Assembly: GCF_041222825.1 (NCBI RefSeq)
Contig: NZ_CP139482.1
Location: 3,200,001-3,264,000 of the forward strand
Length of the DNA stretch: 64,000 nt
From: Candidatus Thalassolituus haligoni
Lineage (GTDB): Bacteria; Pseudomonadota; Gammaproteobacteria; Pseudomonadales; Oceanobacteraceae
Reading direction: 5' to 3'
In this document: positions 9,228-19,700 of the stretch, one piece after another
Layout of the letters: each line of letters opens with the position of its first letter
Position numbering within the stretch: position 1 is the first letter of the stretch
The notes under the pieces: model-generated
The model's database searches: none
The model's input: only the letters and a program-made list of their open reading frames with translations
Told to the model about the DNA's origin: nothing
Program-made: the position numbers and the translations under genes

Positions 9228-9270
9228 ACCGCGCTTTAGCGAAGTATATCCACAATTAGGAATCCGCTCC

Positions 9271-10092
9271 ATGACGTGCCGCTGGCTGTTGATTTTATTA
9301 TCTGTCTTGATGGTCGCCTGCTCCGGAAATCCGGACAAACCCAAAGAACAAACCGAGCAACAATTATATAAAGAAGCCAGAACCGCGCTGGATAAAAACA
9401 GCAACGTTATTGCCATTGAAAAGCTCAAGGCGCTGGAGTCCCAGTACCCTTTTGGGGAATACGCCGAACAGGCTCAACTGGAGCTGATTTACGCCTATTT
9501 CAAAACCAGCGATCTGGAAACCGCCCTGGAAGCCAGCGAACGCTTTATCCGCCTGCATCCGCTGCATGAACAAATCGACTACGCCTACTACATTCGCGCG
9601 CTGACCACTTATGAAATGGGATTTTCCATGGTGGAACGGCGTTTTTCCGACGATGTTGCCAAGCGTGACCCGACACCGCTGCGCGATGCCTTCCAGTATT
9701 TTTCAGAATTGTTGACCCGCTTCCCGGACAGCCCTTATACCGCCGACTCCCGCGCACGTATGGTCTATCTGCGTGAACGCCTGGCCAGTTACGAGATTGG
9801 CGTGGCGCGCTACTATATGAAACGTCACGCCTTTATGGCAGCTGCCAACCGGGCCAACAAGGTAGTATCTGAGTATCCAGGTACCGCTGCGGTTGCCGAT
9901 GGCCTGGTGATGATGACGGAAGCCTATCAGGAGCTATCGATGACAGCAGAAGCTGATGACGCCTTGGCACTGCTGAAATATAACTTCCCACAGCACCCAC
10001 AACTACGGAATGGCGAGTTCAAGAACAGCGGTCTGGCACAAACAGATCGGCGCAGCTGGCTGGAAATCCTCTCCTTTGGCTTGAGTAAATAA
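9271..10092 (+). CDS. bamD: Outer-membrane assembly lipoprotein BamD
   Basis: Essential lipoprotein of the BAM complex that inserts beta-barrel proteins into the outer membrane. A lipoprotein signal peptide ends in the lipobox VAC with Cys17 as the acylated residue. The rest is a run of TPR-like helices typical of BamD/ComL (LYKEARTALDKNS, FPDSPYTADSRARM, AANRANKVVSEYPGT). Start at the ATG at 9271, preceded by TTAGGAA; the in-frame extension to 9199 overlaps the promoter. 273 residues, slightly longer than E. coli BamD. Transcribed alone. Confidence 0.95.
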   Translation: MTCRWLLILLSVLMVACSGNPDKPKEQTEQQLYKEARTALDKNSNVIAIEKLKALESQYPFGEYAEQAQLELIYAYFKTSDLETALEASERFIRLHPLHEQIDYAYYIRALTTYEMGFSMVERRFSDDVAKRDPTPLRDAFQYFSELLTRFPDSPYTADSRARMVYLRERLASYEIGVARYYMKRHAFMAAANRANKVVSEYPGTAAVADGLVMMTEAYQELSMTAEADDALALLKYNFPQHPQLRNGEFKNSGLAQTDRRSWLEILSFGLSK

Positions 10093-10158
10093 CCCGATAC
10101 CAGACCACATTTTCAGGCCACTTTTGTGGCGATGGCCGAAATACAAGCAACTGAACAC

Positions 10159-10203
10159 AACCGGCCCCGGAATACACGTCCAACCAACATCCGGGGCCCG
10201 GTT
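10159..10203. terminator. Long GC-rich hairpin between bamD and nadE
   Basis: AACCGGCCCCGGA pairs with TCCGGGGCCCGGTT with a single bulged base; the loop is about 18 bases. It lies between convergent genes. There is no strong T-run, so it may be a weak or rho-assisted terminator. A smaller GCCAC/GTGGC hairpin lies near 10119-10132. Confidence 0.5.
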
Positions 10204-10224
10204 ATTCACTTCATCTGACAGATT

Positions 10225-11859
10225 TCAGATACCAGCCCGCCAACCACTGGTGATCGGATAGCGCCGATCACGACCAAAACCACGCCGAGTTACTCGTACG
10301 CCAACCGGTGCCTGACGGCGTTTGTATTCGTTTACGTCAACCAGACGCAGCACCCGCATCACATCATCGCGGTCGAAGCCACTGGCAATAATCGCCTCGG
10401 CACTCATGTCCTGCTCAATATAATTTTCCAGTATGGTGTCCAACACCGGGTAAGGCGGCAGGCTGTCTTCGTCCACCTGGTCGGGCGCCAGTTCCGCCGA
10501 TGGCGGACGATCAATCACTCGCTGCGGTATTACCTCACCCTCACCGATCGAATTACGATATTGTGCCAGTGCGAATACCCGTGTTTTATAGACATCCTTC
10601 AGCGCCCCGTAACCACCCGCCATATCGCCATACAGGGTTGCATAACCCACCGCCATTTCGCTTTTGTTGCCGGTGGTCAGCACCATATAGCCCGTCTTGT
10701 TCGAGATCGCCATCAACAGCACACCACGACAGCGGGATTGCAGGTTTTCTTCCGTGGTATCAACCGGTAAACCGGCAAACTCCTGCGCCAGAGCACCCAT
10801 AAATTGCTCGTACATCGGAGCAATCGAAATCGACTGATAACGCACCGCCATCACCCGCGCCTGCTGCGCGGCGTCTTCTTTGCTCATATCCGAGGTATAG
10901 GCAAATGGCATCATCACAGCCTGAACCCGATCAGCCCCCAGAGCATCCACGGCAATGGCCAGTGTCAGCGCTGAATCGATACCGCCTGACAGCCCCAGAA
11001 TAACGCCCTTGAAATGGTTTTTATTGACGTAGTCACGCACTCCCAACACCAGCGCGTTGTAGAGACTGGCCAGTTCATGTTCGTGGGCTTCCACCACCGG
11101 TGCCGCATTCGCAGCCTGCAAAACACCGGCAGAAAACCGGACGTCAGCCGTTGCTGCCTGGTATTCCGGTAGTTGGGCAACGCAGAGGCCAGTGGCATCC
11201 AGAGCAAACGAGGCACCATCGAAGACCAATTCATCCTGCCCACCCACCTGATTGACGTACACAATCGGCACTCCCAAGCGACCAATATGCTCACGCAAGA
11301 CGGTCAGGCGCTCGGTTTGCTTGCCAATATGAAAGGGCGAGGCGTTCAGGTTAAGAATCAGCTCCGCTCCAGCGGCCACGGATTGCTCTGCCGGTCCGGT
11401 GTACCAGATATCTTCACAAATGGTTAAACCCAGATGTACGCCAGCGATATTAACAACGAGTGGCTGGTCGCCAATGCTGAAATAACGCTTTTCATCGAAC
11501 ACCTGATAGTTTGGCAAACATTGTTTGGCGTAACGCCCCAGTGATTCGCCCTGATACCAGACGCCAGCGCAGTTATAAAGACGCTCGTCCTCGCGCCAGG
11601 GAAAGCCAGCCACAATGGCAATGTCGTGACTGGCAGCCGCCAGCCGTTTTATGGCGGTTTCAACACGAAGTTGCAAACTTGGTCGCAACAACAGGTCTTC
11701 TGGTGGGTAACCGGTCAGCGCCAGCTCGGAAAACAGGATAAGATCGACGCCACGGTTACGTGCTGCGTCCACTTCGCTGAGCATCAGATCACAGTTGCCG
11801 GTAATATCGCCAACCAGAAAATTGCATTGCGCCATGGCGATGTGAAGTGACTCTGTCAT
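10225..11859 (-). CDS. nadE: Glutamine-dependent NAD(+) synthetase
   Basis: Makes NAD from deamido-NAD using glutamine-derived ammonia. The 544-residue, two-domain form has an N-terminal nitrilase-like glutaminase domain (LILFSELALTGYPPEDLL with the catalytic Glu; ICEDIWY with the Cys nucleophile) and a C-terminal synthetase domain with the ATP pyrophosphatase loop LSGGIDSALT at about residue 289. Length fits the glutamine-dependent type. It stands alone, convergent with bamD and divergent from pilS. Confidence 0.95.
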   Translation of the reverse strand: MTESLHIAMAQCNFLVGDITGNCDLMLSEVDAARNRGVDLILFSELALTGYPPEDLLLRPSLQLRVETAIKRLAAASHDIAIVAGFPWREDERLYNCAGVWYQGESLGRYAKQCLPNYQVFDEKRYFSIGDQPLVVNIAGVHLGLTICEDIWYTGPAEQSVAAGAELILNLNASPFHIGKQTERLTVLREHIGRLGVPIVYVNQVGGQDELVFDGASFALDATGLCVAQLPEYQAATADVRFSAGVLQAANAAPVVEAHEHELASLYNALVLGVRDYVNKNHFKGVILGLSGGIDSALTLAIAVDALGADRVQAVMMPFAYTSDMSKEDAAQQARVMAVRYQSISIAPMYEQFMGALAQEFAGLPVDTTEENLQSRCRGVLLMAISNKTGYMVLTTGNKSEMAVGYATLYGDMAGGYGALKDVYKTRVFALAQYRNSIGEGEVIPQRVIDRPPSAELAPDQVDEDSLPPYPVLDTILENYIEQDMSAEAIIASGFDRDDVMRVLRLVDVNEYKRRQAPVGVRVTRRGFGRDRRYPITSGWRAGI

Positions 11860-11973
11860 GCTGTCGCGTTACCTTCTGCTATTTTTCCGCAGTATTGTCT
11901 GGAAATTCCGCCGGTTAGGCAAATACATTAGCGCCAGGCCAGGTGAACGCCAGTGGCCGAAAGGATATTTAAC

Positions 11974-13512
11974 ATGTCGTCTAACGTGAGCGATCTGGTT
12001 GTCAACGGCAAGCGCCTGCTAAAAATTTACAGCTATTACTCTCTGCTCCTGGCCTTGCTGATCATGGCGGTACATGCCACCGGTGGTACCGCTCTGATTG
12101 GCCACGACGCGCCTAATGCCAGTTTGATTGCGACGGTACTTTATGTCATGGTCGCGGCCAGCTTTGTTGCCATTGCCAGCCTCGGCCCCCATGTTCAACT
12201 AGCAACCAGTTATTTCTTTCTCGAAACGGCGATTCTCTCGGTACTGATGTTTGCCTCCGGCGGGCTTGATACTGGTTTTTCCAGTCTGATTCTTATCTGT
12301 GTAGTGATCGCCAACCTGCTGGCACCCGGAGTGCTCGGGTTTGCAGTCGCCGCCTGGACCACCCTGGCCATTTTGGTAATCCAGCATTTCTGGCCAGAAC
12401 ATTATCAGGCAGGCGAACTGGTTAATTCCGGTGTTTACGGTTTTTTATGTTTTTTACTCGCGGCCCTGACCCAGGCGTTGTCCCGACGTCTGAACAGCGC
12501 CCTGGAGCTGGCCAGAGACCAGTCATTACGATTACGCCGCCTCAGCAAGATCAGCTGGCAGGCACTGGCGGACTTGCCCAATGGCATTATTGCCTGCGAC
12601 CGCGATAACCGTATTCTGTTTTTTAACCAGCAGGCGCAACGCTGGCTTGGTATCAGTGATGAAGAATCACTGCCCCAGCCCCTGCTCATCGCTCTGACGG
12701 AGCCAGGCCGCAAACACGCACTCAAGATATACGGTGAATCCCTGTTGGTCAGCAAGATGCCGCTGCCGGATTCCATGCCAGGCGACTATCTGGTGTTTAT
12801 GGAAGACCAGTCTCGCATTGCCGCAACAGCGCAACAACTCAAGCTGGCCTCACTCGGACGTCTGACCGCCAGTATCGCCCACGAAATACGTAATCCGCTC
12901 AGTGCCTTGCGCCAGGCCAGCCAGTTGCTGGCAGAAACCCCGTATCTCAAGGAAGAAGAACTGTATCTCAGCCAGGTCATCGAGCAGCACTGCATGCGTA
13001 TCAACCGTACGGTGGAAGACATCCTGCAACTCAGCCGCAAGCGCCAACCAGCCATCGAAGTATTACGGCTAAAGCCCTGGCTCGAGCATTTTCGTGAACA
13101 GTTTATGGCCATGCAAAAAGGCCAATCGTTCCAGCTGGTGATTCGCTGTCATGAACACCAGCAAGTGGCGTTTGACCCTGACCACTTGCAGCAAATATTG
13201 CACAATCTGTGCGCCAATGGCCTGCGTTATGCAATCAGGCAACAACCTGACAACGCCCGCCTGGTTCTCTCAGCACAAGCCCAGGAACATAACCGGCTTC
13301 TACTTGATGTGCTGGATAACGGCACGGGGATTGCCGATGAACAAATCGAACAGCTGTTCGAACCTTTTTTTACCACGGAACACAATGGCACCGGGCTGGG
13401 ACTCTACCTCTGTCGCGAGTTGTGCGAAGCCAACCAGGCCAACATCCAGTATCATCGCACCCGGTCGGGTTCCTGTTTCCGCCTGACATTAAGAACGGAC
13501 ATTATCCTATGA
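11974..13512 (+). CDS. pilS: Sensor histidine kinase PilS
   Basis: Membrane sensor that controls PilR, which with sigma-54 drives type IV pilin transcription. Six hydrophobic segments occupy about residues 20-180, followed by a PAS-like region (ADLPNGIIACDRDNRILFFN), a HisKA H-box (SIAHEIRNPLSALRQ) and HATPase_c with intact N, G1 (DNGTGIADEQ) and G2 (GTGLGLYLC) boxes. Start at the ATG at 11974 with AAGGA upstream; an in-frame GTG at 11953 is the alternative. The stop overlaps the pilR ATG (ATGA), so the pair is translationally coupled. Confidence 0.93.
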   Translation: MSSNVSDLVVNGKRLLKIYSYYSLLLALLIMAVHATGGTALIGHDAPNASLIATVLYVMVAASFVAIASLGPHVQLATSYFFLETAILSVLMFASGGLDTGFSSLILICVVIANLLAPGVLGFAVAAWTTLAILVIQHFWPEHYQAGELVNSGVYGFLCFLLAALTQALSRRLNSALELARDQSLRLRRLSKISWQALADLPNGIIACDRDNRILFFNQQAQRWLGISDEESLPQPLLIALTEPGRKHALKIYGESLLVSKMPLPDSMPGDYLVFMEDQSRIAATAQQLKLASLGRLTASIAHEIRNPLSALRQASQLLAETPYLKEEELYLSQVIEQHCMRINRTVEDILQLSRKRQPAIEVLRLKPWLEHFREQFMAMQKGQSFQLVIRCHEHQQVAFDPDHLQQILHNLCANGLRYAIRQQPDNARLVLSAQAQEHNRLLLDVLDNGTGIADEQIEQLFEPFFTTEHNGTGLGLYLCRELCEANQANIQYHRTRSGSCFRLTLRTDIIL

Positions 13513-14873
13513 AAAAATACTCCGCCCTGATCATCGACGACGAGCCGGATATACGCCAGCTGATCGCCCTGACCCTGAGTCGCATGGACATGGAGTGTTA
13601 CCAGGCCGCCAACGTCAGTGAGGCATTAGCCTTGCTCGCCGAGCGGCCTTACCACTTTTGCGTCACCGATATGAAACTGCCGGATGGCAACGGTCTGGAG
13701 ATTATCCAGCTGTGCCATGCTCGCTATGCTGATATGCCAGTCGCCATGATCACCGCCTATGGCAGCATGGATATGGCGGTTGAGGCGTTAAAAGCCGGTG
13801 CTTTTGACGTGGTTGCCAAACCGCTGGATATTGCCCGTTTGCGTGAGCTGGTTGCAGCGGCATTACAACTGACCCGAGTACCGGTACATCTGGAATCCCT
13901 GCCTTCCAGCGATGCCCTGCTCGGACGTTCTGGCGCCATGATGGCGCTCAAGGACAAGATCCAGAAAGTCGCCCGAACCCAGGCACCGGTATTTATCCAC
14001 GGCGAATCCGGCACCGGCAAGGAACTGGTCGCACGACTGATCCACCATCAGAGCTCTCGCGCCGATAATCCCTTTATTCCGGTCAACTGTGGCGCCATTC
14101 CAAAAGACCTGATGGAAAGCGAATTCTTTGGCCATAAACGTGGCTCCTTTACTGGTGCCAGTGCTGACAAGGATGGTTTTTTCAAAGCGGCAGAAGGCGG
14201 CACCCTGTTCCTTGATGAAGTCGCTGAATTACCCCTCGACATGCAGGCCAAACTGCTACGAGTGATTCAAGAAAAAGCCACCCGAGCCGTCGGCAGCGAG
14301 CATGAATCTCCGATCGACGTCCGCATTCTCAGCGCCAGCCACAAGGATCTGGCTAAAATGGTAGAAGAAGAACGCTTCCGCCAGGATTTGTTTTTTCGCC
14401 TTGATGTGATCCAGATTGCCGTACCCCGGCTACGTGAACGGCAGGAAGATATTCCCACCTTGATTAATCACTTTATCCGTAAATACAGCCGCGAATGGGG
14501 CATGCCGGAAGCCAGCGTCGGTCGTGATGCCATGGCAGCCCTGATGGACTACAACTACCCCGGCAACGTCCGGGAACTGGAAAACATCCTCCAACGAGCC
14601 GTCACCATGGCGGAAGGCGATGAGATTAACCAGCTCGATCTGAATCTGCCCGTGCATGATAAAGACCCCGCCACCCGATTACTGATGCCCGCCATCGACC
14701 CGGCCGCCGCCATCGAAACCAGCAATCTGGAAGACTATCTGGAAAACATTGAACGCAGTGCCATCACCCAGGCATTGGAGGCTACCCGCTGGAACAAGAC
14801 CGCCGCCGCCGAAAAGCTTGGAATCAGCTTCCGGGCACTGCGTTATCGTTGCAAAAAGCTGGATATCGATTAA
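13509..14873 (+). CDS. pilR: Sigma-54 dependent response regulator PilR
   Basis: NtrC-type activator of 454 residues. Receiver with IIDDEPDIRQL and the phospho-acceptor Asp in VTDMKLPDGNGL. AAA+ sigma-54 interaction domain with Walker A GESGTGKE and the loop GSFTGA (the common GAFTGA variant). C-terminal Fis-type helix-turn-helix (TAAAEKLGISFRALRYRCKK). The true start is the ATG at 13509, overlapping the pilS stop; the longer frame from 13422 lies inside pilS. Directly upstream of minor-pilin genes, as in Pseudomonas. No convincing sigma-54 site is visible in the 155-bp gap that follows. Confidence 0.93.
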   Translation: MKKYSALIIDDEPDIRQLIALTLSRMDMECYQAANVSEALALLAERPYHFCVTDMKLPDGNGLEIIQLCHARYADMPVAMITAYGSMDMAVEALKAGAFDVVAKPLDIARLRELVAAALQLTRVPVHLESLPSSDALLGRSGAMMALKDKIQKVARTQAPVFIHGESGTGKELVARLIHHQSSRADNPFIPVNCGAIPKDLMESEFFGHKRGSFTGASADKDGFFKAAEGGTLFLDEVAELPLDMQAKLLRVIQEKATRAVGSEHESPIDVRILSASHKDLAKMVEEERFRQDLFFRLDVIQIAVPRLRERQEDIPTLINHFIRKYSREWGMPEASVGRDAMAALMDYNYPGNVRELENILQRAVTMAEGDEINQLDLNLPVHDKDPATRLLMPAIDPAAAIETSNLEDYLENIERSAITQALEATRWNKTAAAEKLGISFRALRYRCKKLDID

Positions 14874-15028
14874 CGCCTGCCAGGAGCCTGTACCCGGAAG
14901 TGAACTCAGAATTTTGTCTGAAAGCAAACCCTGACAAACTAAGCCATATGCCCGAGTGACAGACACCGCCCCAGCAGTAATGATAGCCCGCCAACAACAT
15001 CAGAATCGCCAGTCAGGGAGGACAGGCT

Positions 15029-15583
15029 ATGACACGGTTTGCACACGGAACGACCCTGACCGAATTGATGTTGGTTATCGCCATTCTAGCTATCGCTGCC
15101 TTTACCATTACCCCCGCAACTACCAGTATTATCCAGAAGCAACTCGCAGACCGGGACGTATCCCTTGTTCACATGGCAATAGCCACTGCCAGAAGCCGTG
15201 CCATCCTGACACAAACCCCGCACACCTTGTGCCCGCTCGACAGTAGCAAACACTGCAGCCGCAACTGGAATAACGAACTGACCCTGTTTGCCGACCGCAA
15301 TCGCAACAGAACCCTGGACAATGACGATACCGTTGTGCAGCGCATCACGGACGCAGATAACACCGTGCTGCGCAGCTACAACCGCAGCGCCATTTCCTTT
15401 GGTGCCAATGGCTTCGCAGGGGGCTACAACGGCTCATTCAGCTACTGTCGCACCACCTCGATGGGTCAACACAAAAGTGCCGCTTTTATTCTTTCCAGAA
15501 TTGGCCGCCTGCGTCCGGGCAAAGATTCCGACAATAACGGTCAGGTGGAACTCGCCAACGGTCAGGATGTGGAGTGTCCCTGA
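15029..15583 (+). CDS. fimT: FimT-like type IV minor pilin (GspH/FimT family)
   Basis: A 184-residue prepilin-like protein. After a short basic leader ending in HG, the hydrophobic helix starts TTLTELMLVIAILAIAA, with the conserved Glu at +5 of the mature form. The first mature residue is Thr rather than the usual Phe. The C-terminal part has the cysteines and glycine-rich ending of the GspH/FimT fold. GGGAGGA precedes the ATG. First gene after pilR, the position of fimT in Pseudomonas, though GspH proteins are too variable to separate FimT from FimU with certainty. Confidence 0.8.
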   Translation: MTRFAHGTTLTELMLVIAILAIAAFTITPATTSIIQKQLADRDVSLVHMAIATARSRAILTQTPHTLCPLDSSKHCSRNWNNELTLFADRNRNRTLDNDDTVVQRITDADNTVLRSYNRSAISFGANGFAGGYNGSFSYCRTTSMGQHKSAAFILSRIGRLRPGKDSDNNGQVELANGQDVECP

Positions 15584-15611
15584 CAGATATTCCTGAGCTT
15601 GACCGGGCCGT

Positions 15612-15638
15612 ACCAGCACAACCAGCACAACCAGCAAC
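15612..15638. repeat. 9-bp tandem repeat in the gap between the fimT-like and pilX-like genes
   Basis: Three head-to-tail copies of ACCAGCACA, the third imperfect, lie in the 224-bp noncoding gap 15584-15807. The rest of the gap holds a GGGGTCAGAC...TGTCCCC pair and no open frame I would support. Confidence 0.6.
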
Positions 15639-15807
15639 CACTTATCGTTTCCCTGACTCCGTTAGTCCAGCACCACTGGGGTCAGACAGCCTATACCGGT
15701 ATCTTCAGGGATAATCTGTTTGATCTTGCACAGAGCGCTGCGCGAGGTTGCAGGATTAAATAGATGTCCCCTTTAGATCATCAGCTATCGTTCCGCCGAG
15801 GTTTTTC

Positions 15808-16398
15808 ATGTATGCCAACTTGATCACGCACACATCGCGTCAGCGTGGCTCAACACTACTGATCAGCCTGGGAGTTCTCACCGCTATTACGGTCGGCGCA
15901 ACCGTGGCCATGCAGCAGTCGACCACGCAAGTCCGCATGGTGACCAATATGAACGTTGAAAAACAAACCTTCGCAGCTTCTTATAGCCATTTGACCCGTG
16001 CAGTCAAAAACCTGGGCAACTCCAGTGGTGCCTTGTTAACCGATCTTATTACACGACAAAATGCCAGTATTGCAGCACAAAAAGCGGCCGGTATTGATGA
16101 TGCGGATATTATATATAACTCTGCAACGATTGATGCCTACACGGACTTTGGCTGGCAGCAACCGGATAGTGCCTTGCTCAACAGTGTTGGGGATACTCAA
16201 GTGGTTATCACCTATCCTGCAGAACAGGTACAACAGAGCAACACGACTCCCGTTAATCCCAAAGATAACGAAGGTTCTTCCAGTGCTGCCAGCTCTGTTT
16301 ATCCTTTTGTATTGACTGCAACAACCGCCAGCGAACACGGCAATATTACGTCGACGCAGCAAATCGGCATTAAGAGAAAAGGCGCTTCCGCTCAGTAA
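15808..16398 (+). CDS. pilX: PilX-like type IV pilus assembly protein
   Basis: A 196-residue protein with the PilX N-terminal pattern: RQRGSTLLISLGVLTAITVGATVAMQ, that is, a Gly before a hydrophobic helix lacking the Glu-5 of ordinary pilins, then a TTQVRMVTNMNVEKQ stretch matching the conserved region after the helix. The C-terminal part is serine-rich and unremarkable. Presumably a minor pilin of the PilV-PilW-PilX-PilY1 tip complex. Its place before pilY1 matches other species, but here it is separated from pilV and pilW, which lie after pilY1. Confidence 0.75.
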   Translation: MYANLITHTSRQRGSTLLISLGVLTAITVGATVAMQQSTTQVRMVTNMNVEKQTFAASYSHLTRAVKNLGNSSGALLTDLITRQNASIAAQKAAGIDDADIIYNSATIDAYTDFGWQQPDSALLNSVGDTQVVITYPAEQVQQSNTTPVNPKDNEGSSSAASSVYPFVLTATTASEHGNITSTQQIGIKRKGASAQ

Positions 16399-16418
16399 AG
16401 CTATTCGAGGTCAATATC

Positions 16419-16772
16419 ATGAACACCAGACACCTTATATTGTTTTCCCTGCTTGGCTTACTGATCAGTCCGCTTGGCAGAGCAGAATCTGCAAACCTGA
16501 TGCGACATGCAGAATTCCACATTCTGCCTGCAGAGCTGATTACCTTCTCTGGTAGCGCAATAACGGTAAAACCCTGTGATGAATGCCAGACCGAAACATT
16601 CACCATGAAAAGTGAAACCGCGCTGTTCGAATATGAACAAGCGATTGATCTCCAGCGAGCGTCAGAGCTCTACCTGCGCAAAAACATACCCGTTATTTTT
16701 CTGGGCATCGACAGGCAGCAGAACCAGGTGGACTACATTAACTTTGGCGGCCATGCGTCGAGCGAATATTAA
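16419..16772 (+). CDS. Unknown small exported protein with CxxC, between pilX and pilY1
   Basis: I do not recognise a family. 117 residues with a clear signal peptide (cleavage after GRA, residue 22). The mature part has a CDEC motif at Cys53-Cys56 and a C-terminal region of predicted mixed alpha/beta character (YLRKNIPVIFLGIDRQ). It lies 20 bp after pilX and 14 bp before pilY1 on the same strand, with AAGGAG ahead of the pilY1 start, so it should be co-expressed with both. By position it could play the role of PilY2, a small protein encoded beside PilY1 in Pseudomonas, but I see no sequence likeness to support that. Confidence 0.75.
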   Translation: MNTRHLILFSLLGLLISPLGRAESANLMRHAEFHILPAELITFSGSAITVKPCDECQTETFTMKSETALFEYEQAIDLQRASELYLRKNIPVIFLGIDRQQNQVDYINFGGHASSEY

Positions 16773-16786
16773 GGAGCAGCGCCATT

Positions 16787-19700
16787 ATGAAACTCTACTG
16801 GTTCACCCTGATTGCCTTGGGATTGTTTAGTCATCTTCCCGCCTTGGCCGACGATACTGAAATTTACGTTCAGCGTACCACTGCCGCCTCTCCCAACGTG
16901 GTATTTATTATGGATACCTCCGGCAGCATGAATGGCAACGTCTACGAAGATGGCAAATACGTCGGCTCACGCCTTGACGTGGTAAGAGAAGCCGCTGTCG
17001 AAGTCATCAACAGTACATCCAATATCAATATATCGCTGTTCCGTTTTAACAGTTCCAACTCCCAGGGTGCCTGGATGAGCAGCCCCATGTTATCGATTGA
17101 TGCGGAAGGCGTCCGTAACATGGTCAAGGACATCCTCTACTCCTACGCGCCCGGCGGCGGCACACCCATTACCGAAAGTATTTACGAGGCTGCTGCCTAT
17201 CTGCGCGGCGATGCCATGAAGTACGGTAAAACCACCACAGCCAACTCAGACTTGTGCATGGTGTGGGAAGAGCAGGAAGTACCCGTTTCCAGCTTCAGTT
17301 CTCAGTCAGCATCAACCAGAGGGCTGGCGCAATCCAATGCTTCCGCCAAAGCCTACGGCGGCGTTGATACCAATCTCTGGTGGTTCCGTATGATGGCGAA
17401 TGGCGACGCCTGGGCCGTCAAAAACTATTACATCAAAAGCAAGAAAAACAGTCTGGAGTGGCTATCCTGGAACAAAGCCCGTAAAAACTACTCCGGCAAA
17501 CAAAAGCTTGATAGTTATGGCGTAACCAAATCCGAATACGAAGCCAGTGAACCGGCCTGGTTTATGGTTATGGATGCCTGGATGTGGTCCTATGTCGTTA
17601 ATACCAGCACTGGTCTTTATACCGCCTGGGATGACATACCTGAATGGTTTCGTACCAACGCACTTCAGTACACCTATGGTATTGATAAAGCCACCTACAT
17701 TTCCTATACCGCCTCATCCATTGTTGACGACTCAGGCGATGACCCTGGTGACGACCCAGACCCAGAGACTGAAACGGTACTGGTGTGTACCGAATATTTG
17801 AATCTTGATGATACCCACGATGGTCATGGCAACTATGTTTCCCCTATCACCGAAGAATGCCAAACAAACCATGTGGTTATTTTCACTGATGGAGAACCCA
17901 ACAGTGATACGGATATCAATTCAAAAGTGCAATCATTGTTAAAAGAACTGCCCAGCGCCGATTTCCCCAATGACAGTGACTTCAGCGCTAATTGCAGCGG
18001 TAATGGTGGCTGCGCCGAAGAAATCTCCTACTACCTTTATAACGCCGACAATAGTGATGCCTTCGAAGGCAGGCAGGCAATTTATGTACACACAATTGGT
18101 GGTTTTGTTGGTGGCAGCACCCAGGAACGTCTCGATGATATGGCATCGTATGGCGGCGGCGTGTCCGGTAACGGCTCCGATTCTGCGTCGTTACGCCTGG
18201 CACTGACCAAGATTTTTGAGAATATTTCCAAAACCTCCGGCACATTTGCCGCACCTGCGGTTGCCGTTAATGCCTACAACAACCTTGAGCACCTCGATCA
18301 ACTGTATTATTCCGTCTTCAGTCCATCAACAGCAGCCAACTGGAAAGGTAATATCAAACGTTACCGACTGGATACCAGTGGCGATATTATGGATGCCGAT
18401 GGCGACCTGGCTGTCGATTCGACAACCGGCTATTTTGCCGATAATGCCCGTAGCTACTGGACGCTCGACGAAGATGCACCCGATGGCGAAACCGTCAACA
18501 AGGGTGGCATAGCCCGTCGATTGTCTGACCCGGCCAACCGCAAAATCATGACCGATATCTCCGGTAGCACCATCAGCAGCGCGGCGAATCGGATTACCAG
18601 TAGCAATACGACACTGCTCAGCAACCTGCCTACCACGGTACCAGCTGATGACAAGGCTGATTTTATACGCTGGCTGGCTGGCTACGACCCCAGCTCTGCC
18701 AGTACCAGCGCTCCTCGACGAGAAATGGAAGATGCCCTGCACAGTCGCCCGGTACTGCTCTCGTATAGCTCCGGCAGCACGACCAAAACCGCCCTGTTTG
18801 TCGGTACCAACTCCGGTTACCTGCATGCATTTAATACCGATGAAGATAACCCCAAGGAATATTTTGCCTTTATCCCTTCTGATCTGTTTGACAGCGCCTA
18901 TGCCTACTTCAGCAAGAGTGCAGAGCGCAGCTACGGACTGGATGGCTATATTTCCAAATATCACATTGATACTAATGGCAATAATATTATCGACTCGGGT
19001 GAAAAAGCCTACCTGTATACCGGGATGCGCCGCGGCGGACGGAATTACTATGCTCTCGACGTCAGCGATCTGGATGCTCCAAAGTTGGCCTGGACCATCA
19101 AGGGCGGTAGTGGCGATTTTGCAGAACTGGGACAAACCTGGTCCAAAATGCTGCCGGTTACCGTACTGTGGAAAGGCAAACAAACCGATGTCCTGATGTT
19201 TGCCGGTGGCTATGATGCAACCGAAGACGACAATGCCAAACGCACGACTCACAGCATGGGGAATGCGATTTATATGGTGGAACCGGCAACCGGCAAGCTG
19301 CTCTGGAAAGCATCCAGCTCCAGTGGCAATCTGAAGCTCAGCGAGATGACCAGCGGTATTGTCGGCGACCTTGTACCTGCCGATAACGACGGTGATGGCG
19401 ATGTAGACACCTTGTATGCCGCCGATCTGGGAGGTCGTATCTGGCGCCTCGACCTGGCTCAGGAAGATGATTTATCCAATAGTCCCGCCACCTTTGCCAC
19501 AGGTGGGGTGATAGCAGACTTGGGCAAGGACGAGACCGAAGCCAACAACGTGCGGTTTTTCTCTACCCCGGATCTGACCTATTCTTCCCGCGATACCTTT
19601 TTGGACAAAACCACCGGGGCTAGCTACTCCGCCGGTCGTTACCAACTGGTGATTGGCTCCGGTTATCGTGCTCACCCATTAAACACCGCCACCCAGGATC

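Noticed and set aside
15725..15760. Sigma-54 promoter ahead of pilX (TTGCAC then GCTGCG)
   Set aside because: The -24 GG is missing and the -12 match is partial, so PilR control cannot be claimed here.
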